DNA from: Aphelocoma coerulescens
Taxonomy: Eukaryota > Chordata > Aves > Passeriformes > Corvidae
Direction: 5' to 3'
DNA: 64,000 nucleotides
NCBI RefSeq assembly: GCF_041296385.1
Contig: NC_091014.1
Location: 65,480,578-65,544,577, forward strand
Shown here: piece after piece, positions 33,701 through 42,799 of the stretch
Layout of the letters: each line of letters starts with the position of its first letter
Position numbering within the stretch: the first letter of the stretch is position 1
Notes under the pieces: generated by a model
Databases searched by the model: none
Seen by the model: the letters and a program-made list of their open reading frames with translations, nothing else
Told to the model about the DNA's origin: nothing
Translations under genes and position numbers: made by a program

Positions 33701-35236
33701 CATCAACTGGTGTAGCAGAAGTAGTAACTCCAGAAGAAATAGCTGAAAACAATTGTTTCCTTGATGCGATCTTAGCGACAGAGGTCATGAGAGTGAGTAA
33801 CACAGATCTTTTTTGTCGCTGAAAACACTGAATTAAAAACTAAACTGTGTATGTATCTTGGTTTTCTATCCTTCAGCTAGCTCATGACTATCTGCTGAAA
33901 AAAAATCTAGCAAAGCCAAACCTTGCTGATTTCAAGCATCAGCTTTATGACATCTGGTTCCAGCTCTATGCCAGGAAAGAGGGAGACAGGTATGTTTGAT
34001 GGGTATGGGCACTGAAAATCTCTGTGCTATTCTGATTTAGGTAAATGCAAGCCCAAGTGCCATCTGTTACACGTAGAACTGGAAGAATGCTTCAGACTGA
34101 CAGAGAGTGGGTTTAGATTGGATATGAGGAAGAAATTGGTCCCCATGAGGGTGGGGAGGCCCTGGCACAGGTTGCCCAGAGAAGCTGTGGCTGCCCCATC
34201 CCTGGCAGTGTCCAAGGCCAGGTTGGATGGGGCTCTGAGCAAGCTGGGATAGTGGAAGGTGTCCCTGCCCATGGCAGGGAGTGGAACAAGATGAGCTTTA
34301 CCGTCCCTTCCAACCCAAACCATTCTATGGCTCTATGAAACATATAAAAGACCTATGTATTTTTTTTCTTTTTTTTTCTTTTTTTTCTTTTTCATTACAG
34401 ACCTGATTCTTGTGGTTTTGAACATGTTTTTGTTGGAGAAACATGGCGTGGTAAAGAGATCTTAGGTTTGCACAACTGGGTGCAATTTTACCTTCAGGAG
34501 AAGCACAATCAGATTGATTACAAGGGATATGTGGCTCGGAAGAACAAAACCAGGGTAAGAACAAGCCCCTGGGGGCCTTTGCAAGACAAATGGATCCAGA
34601 GATAGAAGTTGTAATGGAACAGGTGTAATGATGCAATCATAGCCTCAGTGTTTTGAACAGTAATAAGTATATACAGTATATAACTGTATATAAGCAGAAT
34701 GACTACTAACATGCTTTCCAGCTTCTTTTTTTTTACAAAAACTATTTTAAAAAGAAGTGCTGGTGTTTACAGAACTGCAACACTGGTGAGGCTTAGTTGG
34801 GATAAATGGTCATGTATGCTCCAGAGGTCAGGGAAAAGACTGTGCTCCAGCTATAGCACCCAGGCATACAAAGGATGACTGAATCTTACAAAGCTCTCAA
34901 AAATCTGGAATCAGAATTTCTATCTGTCCAGTCACAGCTGTGTTGGAGATTATTCTGTTGTTTCATTTATGCTTTCAGCCTGACAAAGATGACCAAGTTT
35001 TGAGCATCCAGTTCAGCTGGAAGGGCTCGGTCAAGCCAATTGGAAGCACCTTTATTGGTGTCAGCCCGGAGTTCGAATTTGCCCTTTACACAGTCATTTT
35101 CCTGCTGTCTGAAGAAAGAGTCACACGTGAAACAGTGAAGATAGACGAGTATGAGCTACAGATGGTTGTCTGGCGCCACGGGCACCACATTGGAACAGCA
35201 TATCCAGTACTGCTCAGCACCACTAGTGAAGACTAG
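24752..35236 (+). CDS. EndoU (XendoU) family uridylate-specific endoribonuclease
   Basis: Members are Mn2+-dependent RNases that cut at uridylates and leave 2',3'-cyclic phosphates; Xenopus XendoU releases intron-encoded snoRNAs. Certain exons are 30170-30269, 31922-32033, 33671-33792, 33877-33989, 34401-34554 and 34979-35236, all in phase. A first exon at 24752-24780 is proposed. The total is about 295 residues, against about 292 for frog XendoU, which it closely resembles (LNHELSKLFNE, VAEVVTPEEIAENN, YPVLLST). Catalytic positions are His167 (GFEHVF), Glu172, His183 (LHNW) and Lys229 (SVKP), offset by five from the frog His162/His178/Lys224. There is no somatomedin-B domain or signal peptide, unlike mammalian ENDOU, so no symbol is given. 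It lies opposite to both neighbours. Confidence 0.92.
28360..29431 (-). mobile_element. Solo LTR of an endogenous retrovirus (ERVL-like), EndoU intron 1
   Basis: Read on the minus strand it starts TGTGTTGGTTTTGCATGG, has the AACATATTTAAG promoter-like block, and near its far end an AATAAATC polyadenylation-type site (about 28534), then ends ..CAAACCACA. Terminal TG and CA fit an LTR of about 1.07 kb. No internal retroviral coding sequence is attached, and a target duplication was not evident. Open frames inside it are not genes. Confidence 0.7.
30170..30269 (+). CDS. EndoU-family gene, exon 2
   Basis: The exon is 100 nt, with acceptor TCTTGACAG and donor GTAACC. It encodes KALNHELSKLFNEMWDVDV through YTIDVQ, the conserved N-terminal helix of the XendoU domain. 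Confidence 0.93.
30425..30735 (+). mobile_element. Old CR1 LINE fragment in EndoU intron 2
   Basis: It carries a degraded reverse-transcriptase motif region (a TSGVSQVFVLGPVIF-like frame), followed by 3'-end CR1 phrases such as GAAGCTGTGAAATCCCC and CTGGAGGTTTTCAAG. It is highly diverged with internal deletions. Confidence 0.55.
31146..31239 (+). repeat. Left arm of an exact 94-bp inverted repeat
   Basis: This arm begins AGAACTGCCAGC and ends GGCCCATGTG. Its reverse complement equals 31677-31770 with no mismatch that I could find. It lies in intron 2 of the EndoU-family gene, and 437 bp separate the arms. Confidence 0.93.
31677..31770 (-). repeat. Right arm of an exact 94-bp inverted repeat
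   Basis: This arm begins CACATGGGCCAG and ends GGCAGTTCT. It is the perfect reverse complement of 31146-31239. No clear target-site duplication flanks the pair, so a transposon origin is not shown. Confidence 0.93.
31922..32033 (+). CDS. EndoU-family gene, exon 3
   Basis: The exon is 112 nt, acceptor CTTCTTAG and donor GTGAGA. It encodes GKAGPAQQGDSAV through NEERLKSIKTFA plus one base of Thr81. An exact inverted repeat ends about 150 bp upstream. Confidence 0.93.
32320..33092 (+). mobile_element. CR1 LINE fragment in EndoU intron 3
   Basis: A 770-bp plus-strand CR1 covers the C-terminal part of the reverse-transcriptase frame and the whole 3' end, finishing in the typical TTCTATGATTCTATG repeat. 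The reading frame is interrupted. Confidence 0.93.
33671..33792 (+). CDS. EndoU-family gene, exon 4
   Basis: The exon is 122 nt, acceptor TTTTCTGCAG and donor GTGAGT. It encodes FISLLDNYETSTGVAEVV through LATEVMR. This is among the most conserved parts of the family. Confidence 0.95.
33877..33989 (+). CDS. EndoU-family gene, exon 5
   Basis: The exon is 113 nt, acceptor ATCCTTCAG and donor GTATGT. It encodes LAHDYLLKKNLAKP through IWFQLYARKEGD plus two bases of Arg159. Confidence 0.95.
34085..34338 (+). mobile_element. CR1 LINE fragment in EndoU intron 5
   Basis: A plus-strand CR1 3' end finishes CCATTCTATGGCTCTATG, only about 60 bp before the acceptor of exon 6. Confidence 0.92.
34360..34394 (+). 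promoter_or_regulatory. Extended polypyrimidine tract before EndoU exon 6
   Basis: About 35 nearly pure pyrimidines (T runs broken by single C) lead into the CATTACAG acceptor at 34400. It abuts the 3' end of a CR1 insertion that ends at about 34338, so the usable branch-point region is short. Confidence 0.6.
34401..34554 (+). CDS. EndoU-family gene, exon 6 (both catalytic histidines)
   Basis: The exon is 154 nt, acceptor TTCATTACAG and donor GTAAGA. It encodes PDSCGFEHVFVGE (His167, Glu172) and GLHNWVQFYLQEK (His183). It is preceded by an unusually long pyrimidine tract. Confidence 0.96.
34979..35236 (+). CDS. EndoU-family gene, exon 7 and stop
   Basis: This exon has 85 codons plus TAG, acceptor GCTTTCAG. 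It contains the catalytic lysine (SVKP, Lys229), the invariant SPEFEFALYT core and the terminal GTAYPVLLST strand. An ATTAAA at 35468-35473 is the nearest candidate polyadenylation signal. Confidence 0.96.
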   Translation, partial: PDKDDQVLSIQFSWKGSVKPIGSTFIGVSPEFEFALYTVIFLLSEERVTRETVKIDEYELQMVVWRHGHHIGTAYPVLLSTTSED

Positions 35237-35849
35237 TAGAGTGAGCAGGAACCATTTCTTTTTAAAGCAGGGGAAAGGAGGAGTGGTGGAGAGAGGAGGA
35301 ATGGATGGGGGGTGGACAGGGCCAGACAGCAAAGTTAACATGTTGTTTTATACAACTCATTTCAAGTAAAAATTGATGACTCTGTCTCTTTTGGTCTGCA
35401 ATGGAGTGTTTAATCAGTAGTGTTCTGTGACACTGTCTGATAAACCATGAAACATACTCCTGCTCACATTAAATTTACATCTAACTTACATCAATCTTCC
35501 CTCGTGCATGGTAGCACTGTACTTTTCTACAAATAATGACATTTAGGAAAAGGTTGTATTACAACTGATATACATATTTCTCTTATTTGTTAGTCACTGC
35601 ATATCTAAAAGAGCAATAACCACACATTGCTTACACTTTACCTTCCAGACAGAAGCTTTGATTTGGCACAGGCAGAACCCCAGGATGTTTTAGTCTCCTC
35701 ATTTCACAGGAGGTTAATTTCAAACGCATTATTACCATACAATGACCTGAACACACAGGGAACATATTCAGATGGGGAGATGGTCATCAGATCCACAGCA
35801 GGCCTTAAAATGTATTCTGCTTCTTAACACAATTTTCATATACTCCCTC

Positions 35850-38135
35850 TGTATTCCTGAAACACCTGGATGACAACTTCATGGTACAGGTACTAAGAGA
35901 GCTGACTCGGAAAGATGCCCTCCTTGATTTGTTGCTAGTCAACAGAGAGGATCTTGTGATCCTCTTAGTGGAGATTGGTGGCTGTCTTGGCCACAGTGAC
36001 CATGAAGCCACTGAGTTTAAAATCTCTGGTGACAGAGGGAAAAGCGCCAGCAAAACTTCAACCCTCGACATGGGAAGAGCAGGCTTCAGGCTGCTCAGGG
36101 AACCAGTAAATAAAGTCCTCTGGGAGAATGCTTTTGAAGGTCCTGGGGTCGATCAGTGCTGGTCACTTTTTAAGCACCATCTCCTGAGAGCACAGGAGCT
36201 GGCAATTCCTAAAAATCGGATGTCAAGCAGATGAGGTGGAAGGCTACCTTGGCTGAACAGGAATCTTCTTTTGGAGATAAGGTGAAAAAGGAAGGTGTAT
36301 GCCCACTGGAAGCAAGGTCAGGTGATGTGGAAGGAATAGGGAGATGCTGCTCACCACTGTAGGGGGAGAATTCATGTGGTCAAAGTTCCATTGCAATTGA
36401 AGCCACCAGAAATGTGGGGGACAATAAAAAGAGGGTTTTAAAAATACATTAATGGCAAAAGGCAGTGCTGAAATGACATCAGCCCACTACAGGATGAGGA
36501 TGGTCACCTCACAACCAGGGCCATAGACGAGATGTTTAATGCTTTCTTTGCCTCTGTCTTCAACACTGATGATGGATTAAGGAGGTCCCAGCACCCTGAG
36601 CTAGAGGACTGTGATTGTGAGAATGATAAACTCTGAGTTAACCCTGAAGGTGTGAGGGATCTGCTGCTCCAGCTAGATCCCTATAAGTCTTTGGGGTGTG
36701 AGGGGATTAATCTGAGAACACATAAAGAGCTGGCTGATGTCATCACGAGGCATCTCTTCATGATTTTTGAACAGTCTTGGGAATTTGGAGAGGTCCTAGT
36801 TTTCAAAGAGGGCAAGAAGGATAACCCTGGAAGCTACAGGCCTATCAGTCTCACTCCAGTGCCTGGTAAAATTATGAACATGATGATGATTATTTTGGGA
36901 AGTATTAAAAAACACCTGAAGGACAACACAGTCATTGGTCACAGCCAGCACAGCTTTATGAGAGGAAAGTCATGCTTATCAAAACTAATTTCTTTTCATG
37001 CTAAGGTAACCCGCCCATCTGATCAAGAAATGTCAGTAGATGTAATCTTTTTGGATTTCAGTAAAGCTTTGGATATCATCTATCTCAGTGTGCAGCCCAC
37101 AGCTGGATAAACACATCGTGTGATGGGTGAGCAACTTGCTCACAGGTCAAGTACAAAAAGTGACAGTAACTGGGATGACATCAGACTGGTGGCCTGTCAC
37201 CTGTGGGGTTCCACAGGGCGCCATCTTAGGCCCAGTTCTCTTAAAAATCCTCATAAACAGCTTGAATGCGGGACTGGAAGGGATACTAAGTAAGCTTGCA
37301 GATGATACAAAACTGGGAAGAGCTGTTGACTCCCTGGAGGGCAGAAAGGCCCTGCAGAGAGCCTTGGAAAAATGATAGGGCTGGGCAATCACCAACTGTG
37401 TGAAGTTTAACAAAGACAAGGGCTGGGTTCTGCACCTGGGATGGGACAGCCCTGGATGTACGGACAGACTGGGGAGTGAGGGGCTGGAGAGCAGTGCTGT
37501 GGAAAGGGTCCTGGGGATCCTGGTCAGTGGCCAGTTGGACATGAGTCAGCAGTGGCCTGGAGCCAGGAGGAACATCCCTGTCCTGGGGACACCAGGCCCA
37601 GCATCACCGGCCAGGCCAGGGAGGGATTGTCCTGCTCTGCTCTGGGCTGGGGCAGTCTCATCTTGAATATTGTGTGAAGTTTTGGGTGCCACAATACAAG
37701 AAAGATCTAAAGCCGTTAGAGAGTGTCCAAAGAAGGGATAGGTGAGGGGAAGCCACACAAGGAGCAGCTGAGGGCACTTGGTCTGTTCAGCTGGAGAGGA
37801 GGAGACTGAGGTCAGAGCTCACAGCAGTTCTGCAGCTTCCTCACCTGGGGAAGAGGAGGGGCAGGCCCTGATCTCTGCTCTGTGTGACCAGGGACAGGAC
37901 CTGAGGGAACGGCTGGAGCTGTGTCAGGGGAGGGTTAGGCTGGATATCAGGAAAAGGTTCTTCCCCCAGAGGGTGCTGGGGCACTGAACAGGCTCCCCCA
38001 GGAATGGACACAGCCCCAGGGACAATGCTCTCATGCACAGGGCACGATTGTTGGGGTGTCCCGTCCCCTGGCAGGGACAGGGGTTGGATTCAGTGATCAT
38101 TTATGGGTGTCTTCCAACTCAGAATATTCTGAGAG
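35850..38135 (+). mobile_element. CR1 LINE with degraded endonuclease/reverse-transcriptase frame
   Basis: This 2.3-kb 5'-truncated CR1 lies between the EndoU gene and A4GALT copy 1. Recognisable pieces are an endonuclease end (HSDHE at about 36,000), RT blocks (YRPISLTPVPGK, then FLDFSKALD), the GVPQGAILGPVL block and the ADDTKL catalytic block near 37,300. The frame is broken by stops and shifts, so it is inactive. It ends in a decayed CR1 3' repeat. Confidence 0.93.
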
Positions 38136-38486
38136 AGCAAGGCAGGGGTTCCTACAGCTGTTGAAACATCACAATGTGCTGCTCAGACCGGAATACACAG
38201 GAGGAGCCATTGGAGAACACTAGGAGAGGAACAACCGAGAGACACTGATGGAAGAGTTAAACCTTTCTCTGGCCCTGAAAGACAGCAAGAGAGGCTGAGG
38301 CTGAACACAGGTTCTTCTGTACACTGAAACACAAAGGATCTGAGGCAGGTATCAGGAATGGTACAAAAGCACAGAGGTGTCACACAGAAAACCTGAGCTG
38401 GGGTCTAGAAACCAACTCTGGGGAAGGTCAAAGGCACTCGGCTTCCTTCAGTCTGGGGAGCATCCCTGCAGCCAAGGGCCCACAGG

Positions 38487-39620
38487 TCACACTGCACGCC
38501 TTGCCCACTCTTCAGAGTCCTGTTTCATCTTTGCATAGGTGGCGGGGCAGAACTGGGAATAGAGCTGAGCCAGCAGAGCTTGGGAGGGGATCTCTAACTT
38601 GGTCCCGTGGCTCAGTTTGTTCCATATGTGCACTGCATAGGTGTTCTTAAGGAGTTTGTGAAGCTCCAAGGCACTGACTGCCTCAAACAGCTTCTTCCAG
38701 TCCTGCCAGGGAATAGGATACACAGCTTCTGGGGCAAGAGCACTCACACCTTTGCAGTTCATGCTCTTGATAGTCCTGAGGGAGCACCATTTCTTGAAGA
38801 CACGAGTTAGGAGCTCTGGGCCCTGGCGCCCCCAGATCCAGCCATTGTAGTTCTGCACAAAGTCCTGCATGCAAAGTTCCATGAACTCGTGCTTGGGCTT
38901 AAAGGACAGAAAGGCCCCATTCAGTACGTCATCACCCTGGATCCCAAGGGCATTGGTGAGGTTCTGCAAGTTCTTAAGCACAATGAAGTCTGTATCCAGG
39001 TAGATGCCACCAAATTTCCACATGAGGACAATCCTGCAGGCATCAGACAGGACGGCTAAAAAATGAGGCTCCTGGTACCGCTGAGGCCACAAGTACCACT
39101 GTGCCAGAGGCGTTCCAGAAAAGAGCTCTGTCAAGTCCAGGGGCCGGATTTCCACATTGGGGAAGCAGCTCAGCAAGGAGAAAGCCCAGTGCTTGGGTAA
39201 GGAGGTGTTCCCTTTGGCCACGCCTTTCATGAGCACCATGACTCTCGACCCGGGGTGTGTCCTGGCTGCTGACTCCACAGAGCACGAGAACAGGTAACTT
39301 GGGGTAGTTTGCTCTGACGTCTCCACAAAAAACACATTCCCAGCAGAAGGAGAGGGCCCAGCAGCAGTGTTGAGGGAAGAAGGCACATAGTGAGCACAGC
39401 TGATTTCAGATGACAAGCCGTAGGGGTGGCCTCCGCTCTTTGGGTCCTCCCAGATGCCCCAGTACAACTTGATGTAGGCGAAGGATACGAATATAAAGAT
39501 GAGGATAAACAGGGCCCAGGGCTTGTGGCTCAGCACCACCCTGGTCAGCTTTAGGAGGCAGCTGGGCATCCTGAGCATTCTCTCTCCAGCCAGAGCCTGC
39601 TCTCCCGAGACAGCCATCAT
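38487..39620 (-). CDS. A4GALT: Alpha-1,4-galactosyltransferase, copy 1 (downstream copy)
   Basis: This Golgi type II enzyme (GT32 family) transfers alpha-galactose from UDP-Gal to terminal beta-galactose, making Gb3/Pk and, with suitable acceptors, P1-type Gal-alpha1,4-Gal ends. The single coding exon gives 377 residues from the first ATG after the acceptor at 39624-39626. The family-equivalent start is at 39578 (MLRMPSC) and gives 363. In 363-residue numbering: membrane anchor at about 21-36, DXD UDP-sugar motif D195-T196-D197 (YLDTDFIVLKN), N-glycosylation sites N124 and N206, and Gln214 at the site equivalent to human Gln211. Conserved blocks include SCFPNV, LSDACRI, GAFLSF and YPIPWQDWKK. 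The frame is intact. It lies about 7.3 kb from a near-identical second copy. Confidence 0.96.
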   Translation of the reverse strand: MMAVSGEQALAGERMLRMPSCLLKLTRVVLSHKPWALFILIFIFVSFAYIKLYWGIWEDPKSGGHPYGLSSEISCAHYVPSSLNTAAGPSPSAGNVFFVETSEQTTPSYLFSCSVESAARTHPGSRVMVLMKGVAKGNTSLPKHWAFSLLSCFPNVEIRPLDLTELFSGTPLAQWYLWPQRYQEPHFLAVLSDACRIVLMWKFGGIYLDTDFIVLKNLQNLTNALGIQGDDVLNGAFLSFKPKHEFMELCMQDFVQNYNGWIWGRQGPELLTRVFKKWCSLRTIKSMNCKGVSALAPEAVYPIPWQDWKKLFEAVSALELHKLLKNTYAVHIWNKLSHGTKLEIPSQALLAQLYSQFCPATYAKMKQDSEEWARRAV

Positions 39621-40484
39621 GATCTGAAAGGAAGGAAAGAAGAGAAAAAACCTGACAGGCGAGGCAGCGCAGTATGAGCCTTCCTTCACAGGTGTGTCCC
39701 ACCTTCACCGCAGTGCACAACAAACCCTGGGAACACCATTAGAGACCTCATCTGTCACCTCTAGAACTTCAGGTCACTGTGAACACAAGACATGGGACAC
39801 GTACGCAAAGCCCCTGGCAGGAGCAAATAGGAATGCTCCTTATGACCACTCCTGGAGCCCTGTCAACAGACACTGCCCAGGGACAGGTGTTGGTCATGAG
39901 GGGAGTTGTTTTCTCCTGATACACAGTGTGTCCTTCCCCGAAAGCAAACACAAGCCTCAGTCTCCCAGTTTGCTGACCTGGCATTTGCTGCCTTTCCAAA
40001 CCAACCACGTGCCCCACTGCTGAGAGCCTGGCTCATTGTTCATGGCATTATAGCCTGGCAGGATGGATGGAGAGTGGGAAAGGAATGGATACAAGGCAGC
40101 TCTGGAGGCAGATGCAGACAAATAAGGACAAGATCTGCCTTAGTAAAGGGAGTTCCAAGGCTGCTTCCCAACCCTGCACGGGCCACTCTGGCTCTGACCT
40201 GCTCAGCTCTGCCAGTGGATCCTGGTGGTGGACAGGCAATCCCTCCTACCCTTACTTCCTCTCTTCTTCTGGCAAAAGGGAGGGATGGAGAGGAAGAGAT
40301 TATTAATGAGGCAGCAACAAACAGATAAGTCAGTCTAGCTCCATCCTCAGTATTAGCATCAGCACTGCTGCCCTTGCCTCTCCTTAAAGTGAAGGGCAGC
40401 AGAAGCAGCACCTCCTGCACCCACAACCAAGCCCCAAAGGTCCACGGGCAAGAGCATGTGAAGAAGCAGAGAGGAAGGTTGTGG

Positions 40485-40743
40485 CATTAAGGACCAGAGG
40501 AAATGGCCTCAAGTTGTGCCAAGGGAGGTTAGAGTGGACATTGCTCAGAATTTTACTCCTGGAAGAGTTACCAGACCTTGGCAGAGGCTGCCTGGGAAAG
40601 CGGTGGAGCCACCATCCCTGGAGGTCTTTGACAGACGTGTAGGTGTGGCACTTAGGCTTACTGGTGGACTGGGCAGAGAGAGCTTTGGGGTTGGAGCCAG
40701 GCATCTCAAAGGTCTCTTCCATCCTAAAGGATTCCATCATTTC
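40485..40743 (+). mobile_element. CR1 LINE fragment inside A4GALT copy 1 intron
   Basis: The plus-strand CR1 3' end has GGCCTCAAGTTGTGCCA, CCATCCCTGGAGGTCTTTGA and a decayed terminal repeat. It lies in the roughly 1.0 kb of DNA that copy 2 lacks, which makes it younger than the duplication or lost from copy 2. Confidence 0.85.
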
Positions 40744-41529
40744 TCCTGCCTCCCTGAGCTCCATCTCCAAAGCCCCACGCTCCAGGACAGAAAGGTTTGG
40801 GAAACAGGAAAAGCTTTAATCCAACAGCTGGAAGCAAAGAGGCAGGGAACGGGATAGAGAACCCAGCTGACAGCCCCATTTGTCACTGCCCCTTGATCAC
40901 TGTGCCTGTGTCACATACGGAGCTTCCCCGTGGCCATTAACGACTTGTCAGCCACCCTGAGAGGCATCCAAATGTCAGAGCACGGAGCCACCACTGTGCA
41001 CCAGGCACTGGGGCTGGGGGACAGAGGAGAGGCAGCCGACAGACAAATCATCAGCTCTGGATCCCCAGAAGGTTTTCTCCTCCCGCACAGAAATGCCAGC
41101 GTGTGCTGCCAGTGTTGTAGGCAGCAAAAACCAACCCACCCTGTCTTTTACAGATCCCTTCCATTCCCCACCCTCCACAGTGCAGCGGTTGAACCCTGTA
41201 AATCATTGTTTGCCTTGCAGGCACAAGAAGAGAAAGCGGTAGAGGCTTGGGGGGAAGTTCCTGTGCCCTAGAGGGGCAGGAAAGCGCCACTCTAACCACA
41301 AGCAAGGTTCGATGTTACTGGTGCATTTTGAGCAAAAGACAGAACTTTATGACCGTCACATCTCTATAAAGTTAAAAATACATTTCTGCTTGTGGAGCAG
41401 GTAAGACAATGCTTTAGACACTGCATTAGCCAGTGCATTTCTTTGACAAAACAAACAAAGGAAGCCTGGCTCTCCCTCTTCCTCTGAAATCACAAGCGCC
41501 ATTCCATAGAAACTGCAAACGCTACTCAC

Positions 41530-41640
41530 CTGTCCCTGGCTCCAAGACACGTCAGAATACACTGCTCAGCCAGAGAAGAGTTTTAAGAGGTTGGGATCTG
41601 TGAGAGTGCCTGCAACTTTATGGTCTGGCACTTCCTTCTT
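41530..41640 (-). other. A4GALT: Noncoding 5' exon of A4GALT copy 1
   Basis: This 111-bp stretch has acceptor ATCATTTCAG and donor GACAG|GTGAGT. The same length and the same boundaries occur in copy 2, although the exon bodies are only about three-quarters identical. No ATG is present on the transcribed strand. Conservation of both splice sites amid divergence supports a real leader exon. Confidence 0.65.
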
Positions 41641-42369
41641 CTGAAATGATGAGAGAAAAAGTCTGAATACGTGGAAAAATACAACAGTTAAAGAAGGATG
41701 TGACATCACTCATCGAGCCAGTGAGTAGCTCATAAAGAGCATGTACATAGTCCTGCAAAGAAATAACATAATTATCAAGAAATAGTGAAAAAAATGGAGG
41801 AAATTCAGACCCCATTGCCACTACACTTTAAACTTTAGACTGTGGCAGGAAAATTTCTGGTTTTGTTTTCTTCTCCTTTGCTAAGAATTCCCAGTGCTCG
41901 CGCTGCTTCTGGGGCTGGCACAGTAACTGAGCTGACCCTTCCACAGAGCTGCCTGCTTCCACCCCAAGGCCTAAGTATGGAATGCTCCTTTGGAAACACA
42001 CTCTTTGGAGCAAATACTTTACTCATTCATTAGGGGATACTCCCTAATAAGCCAGGGACCTCACTGAAGGACTTTGCCACATTCAGGTGTCCCTCATTCT
42101 ATGACTGTTCCCCCTTGCCCCTGTGATCAAGGCTGGCTGACCTTCCCTTGCACCAGACATGCTGGCACATTCATAAAATCCCACCTTTATCAGTATAGCC
42201 ACTAAATGTAGGGTTCACTGCAATTCCCCCTCAGCTGCCTGAAAGAAATATTGCTCTGCAGCGTCCCACACCCCTCTCCTCTCCCCAGATCCTTCCATGC
42301 ACAGCAGCACCATGGACGGACTCGTGACAACCCTTGTCCCAGCACAGAGACTGCAGAACCGCTCTGGGC

Positions 42370-42727
42370 TACCCGATCCAGTGTTTCACCTCCATTCCTT
42401 TCATTCTAGCTTCCCACAGCTCAATTTGTGCCCATTGTGTCTCCTCCCATCTCTGCATTGAACAGAGGAGAGTCTTGCTTGTGTCCTTTACCCATCCGCC
42501 TAGAGTCAGGTGTTTGTACACCCTGACCAGACACCCCAGCCTGCTCTAGTCTAAGAAAAGTCAGCAGAGCTCTCCCAGCCTCTCCTCACGCACCGTGTGC
42601 TCCAGTCCCCTTCTCACCTTAGAGGCCCTTTGCTGGATCTGCTGCAGTACGGACACGGCTCGCTCATCCCAGGATCCCAGAAGCAGCACCCAGGTGTGTC
42701 TCACCAGTGCTGAGTGGTGGGCAAGGA
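42370..42727 (-). mobile_element. Old CR1 fragment at the end of duplication unit 1
   Basis: The reverse-complement CR1 includes CAGCCTCTCCTCACGCACC, the TTTGCTGGATCTGCTGCAGT block and CACCAGTGCTGAG. It is cut at 42727, exactly where similarity to unit 2 ends. Confidence 0.7.
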
Positions 42728-42799
42728 CTTGCCTAAGGGGTAGATGGATGACCCCACATCTTCCACTACCTACATTCTCAGTGACATCTTCTACTTACC

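Larger units (their letters stand above)
38327..42727 (-). repeat. Tandem duplication unit, A4GALT copy 1
   Basis: This unit spans the A4GALT 3' flank, coding exon, intron, leader exon and about 0.9 kb of upstream sequence. It matches 45670-48793 in the same orientation. It carries about 1.0 kb of extra DNA (about 39835-40838, including a CR1) relative to the other copy. The edges were judged by where similarity stops and are good to about 20 bp. Confidence 0.9.

Noticed and set aside
36652..37375. Reverse-transcriptase frames as a functional gene
   Set aside because: They are fragments of a 5'-truncated CR1 broken by stops and frame changes.
38607..38810. Plus-strand 67-codon frame, repeated at 45952-46155
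   Set aside because: It is the antisense shadow of the A4GALT coding exon and is conserved only because that exon is.
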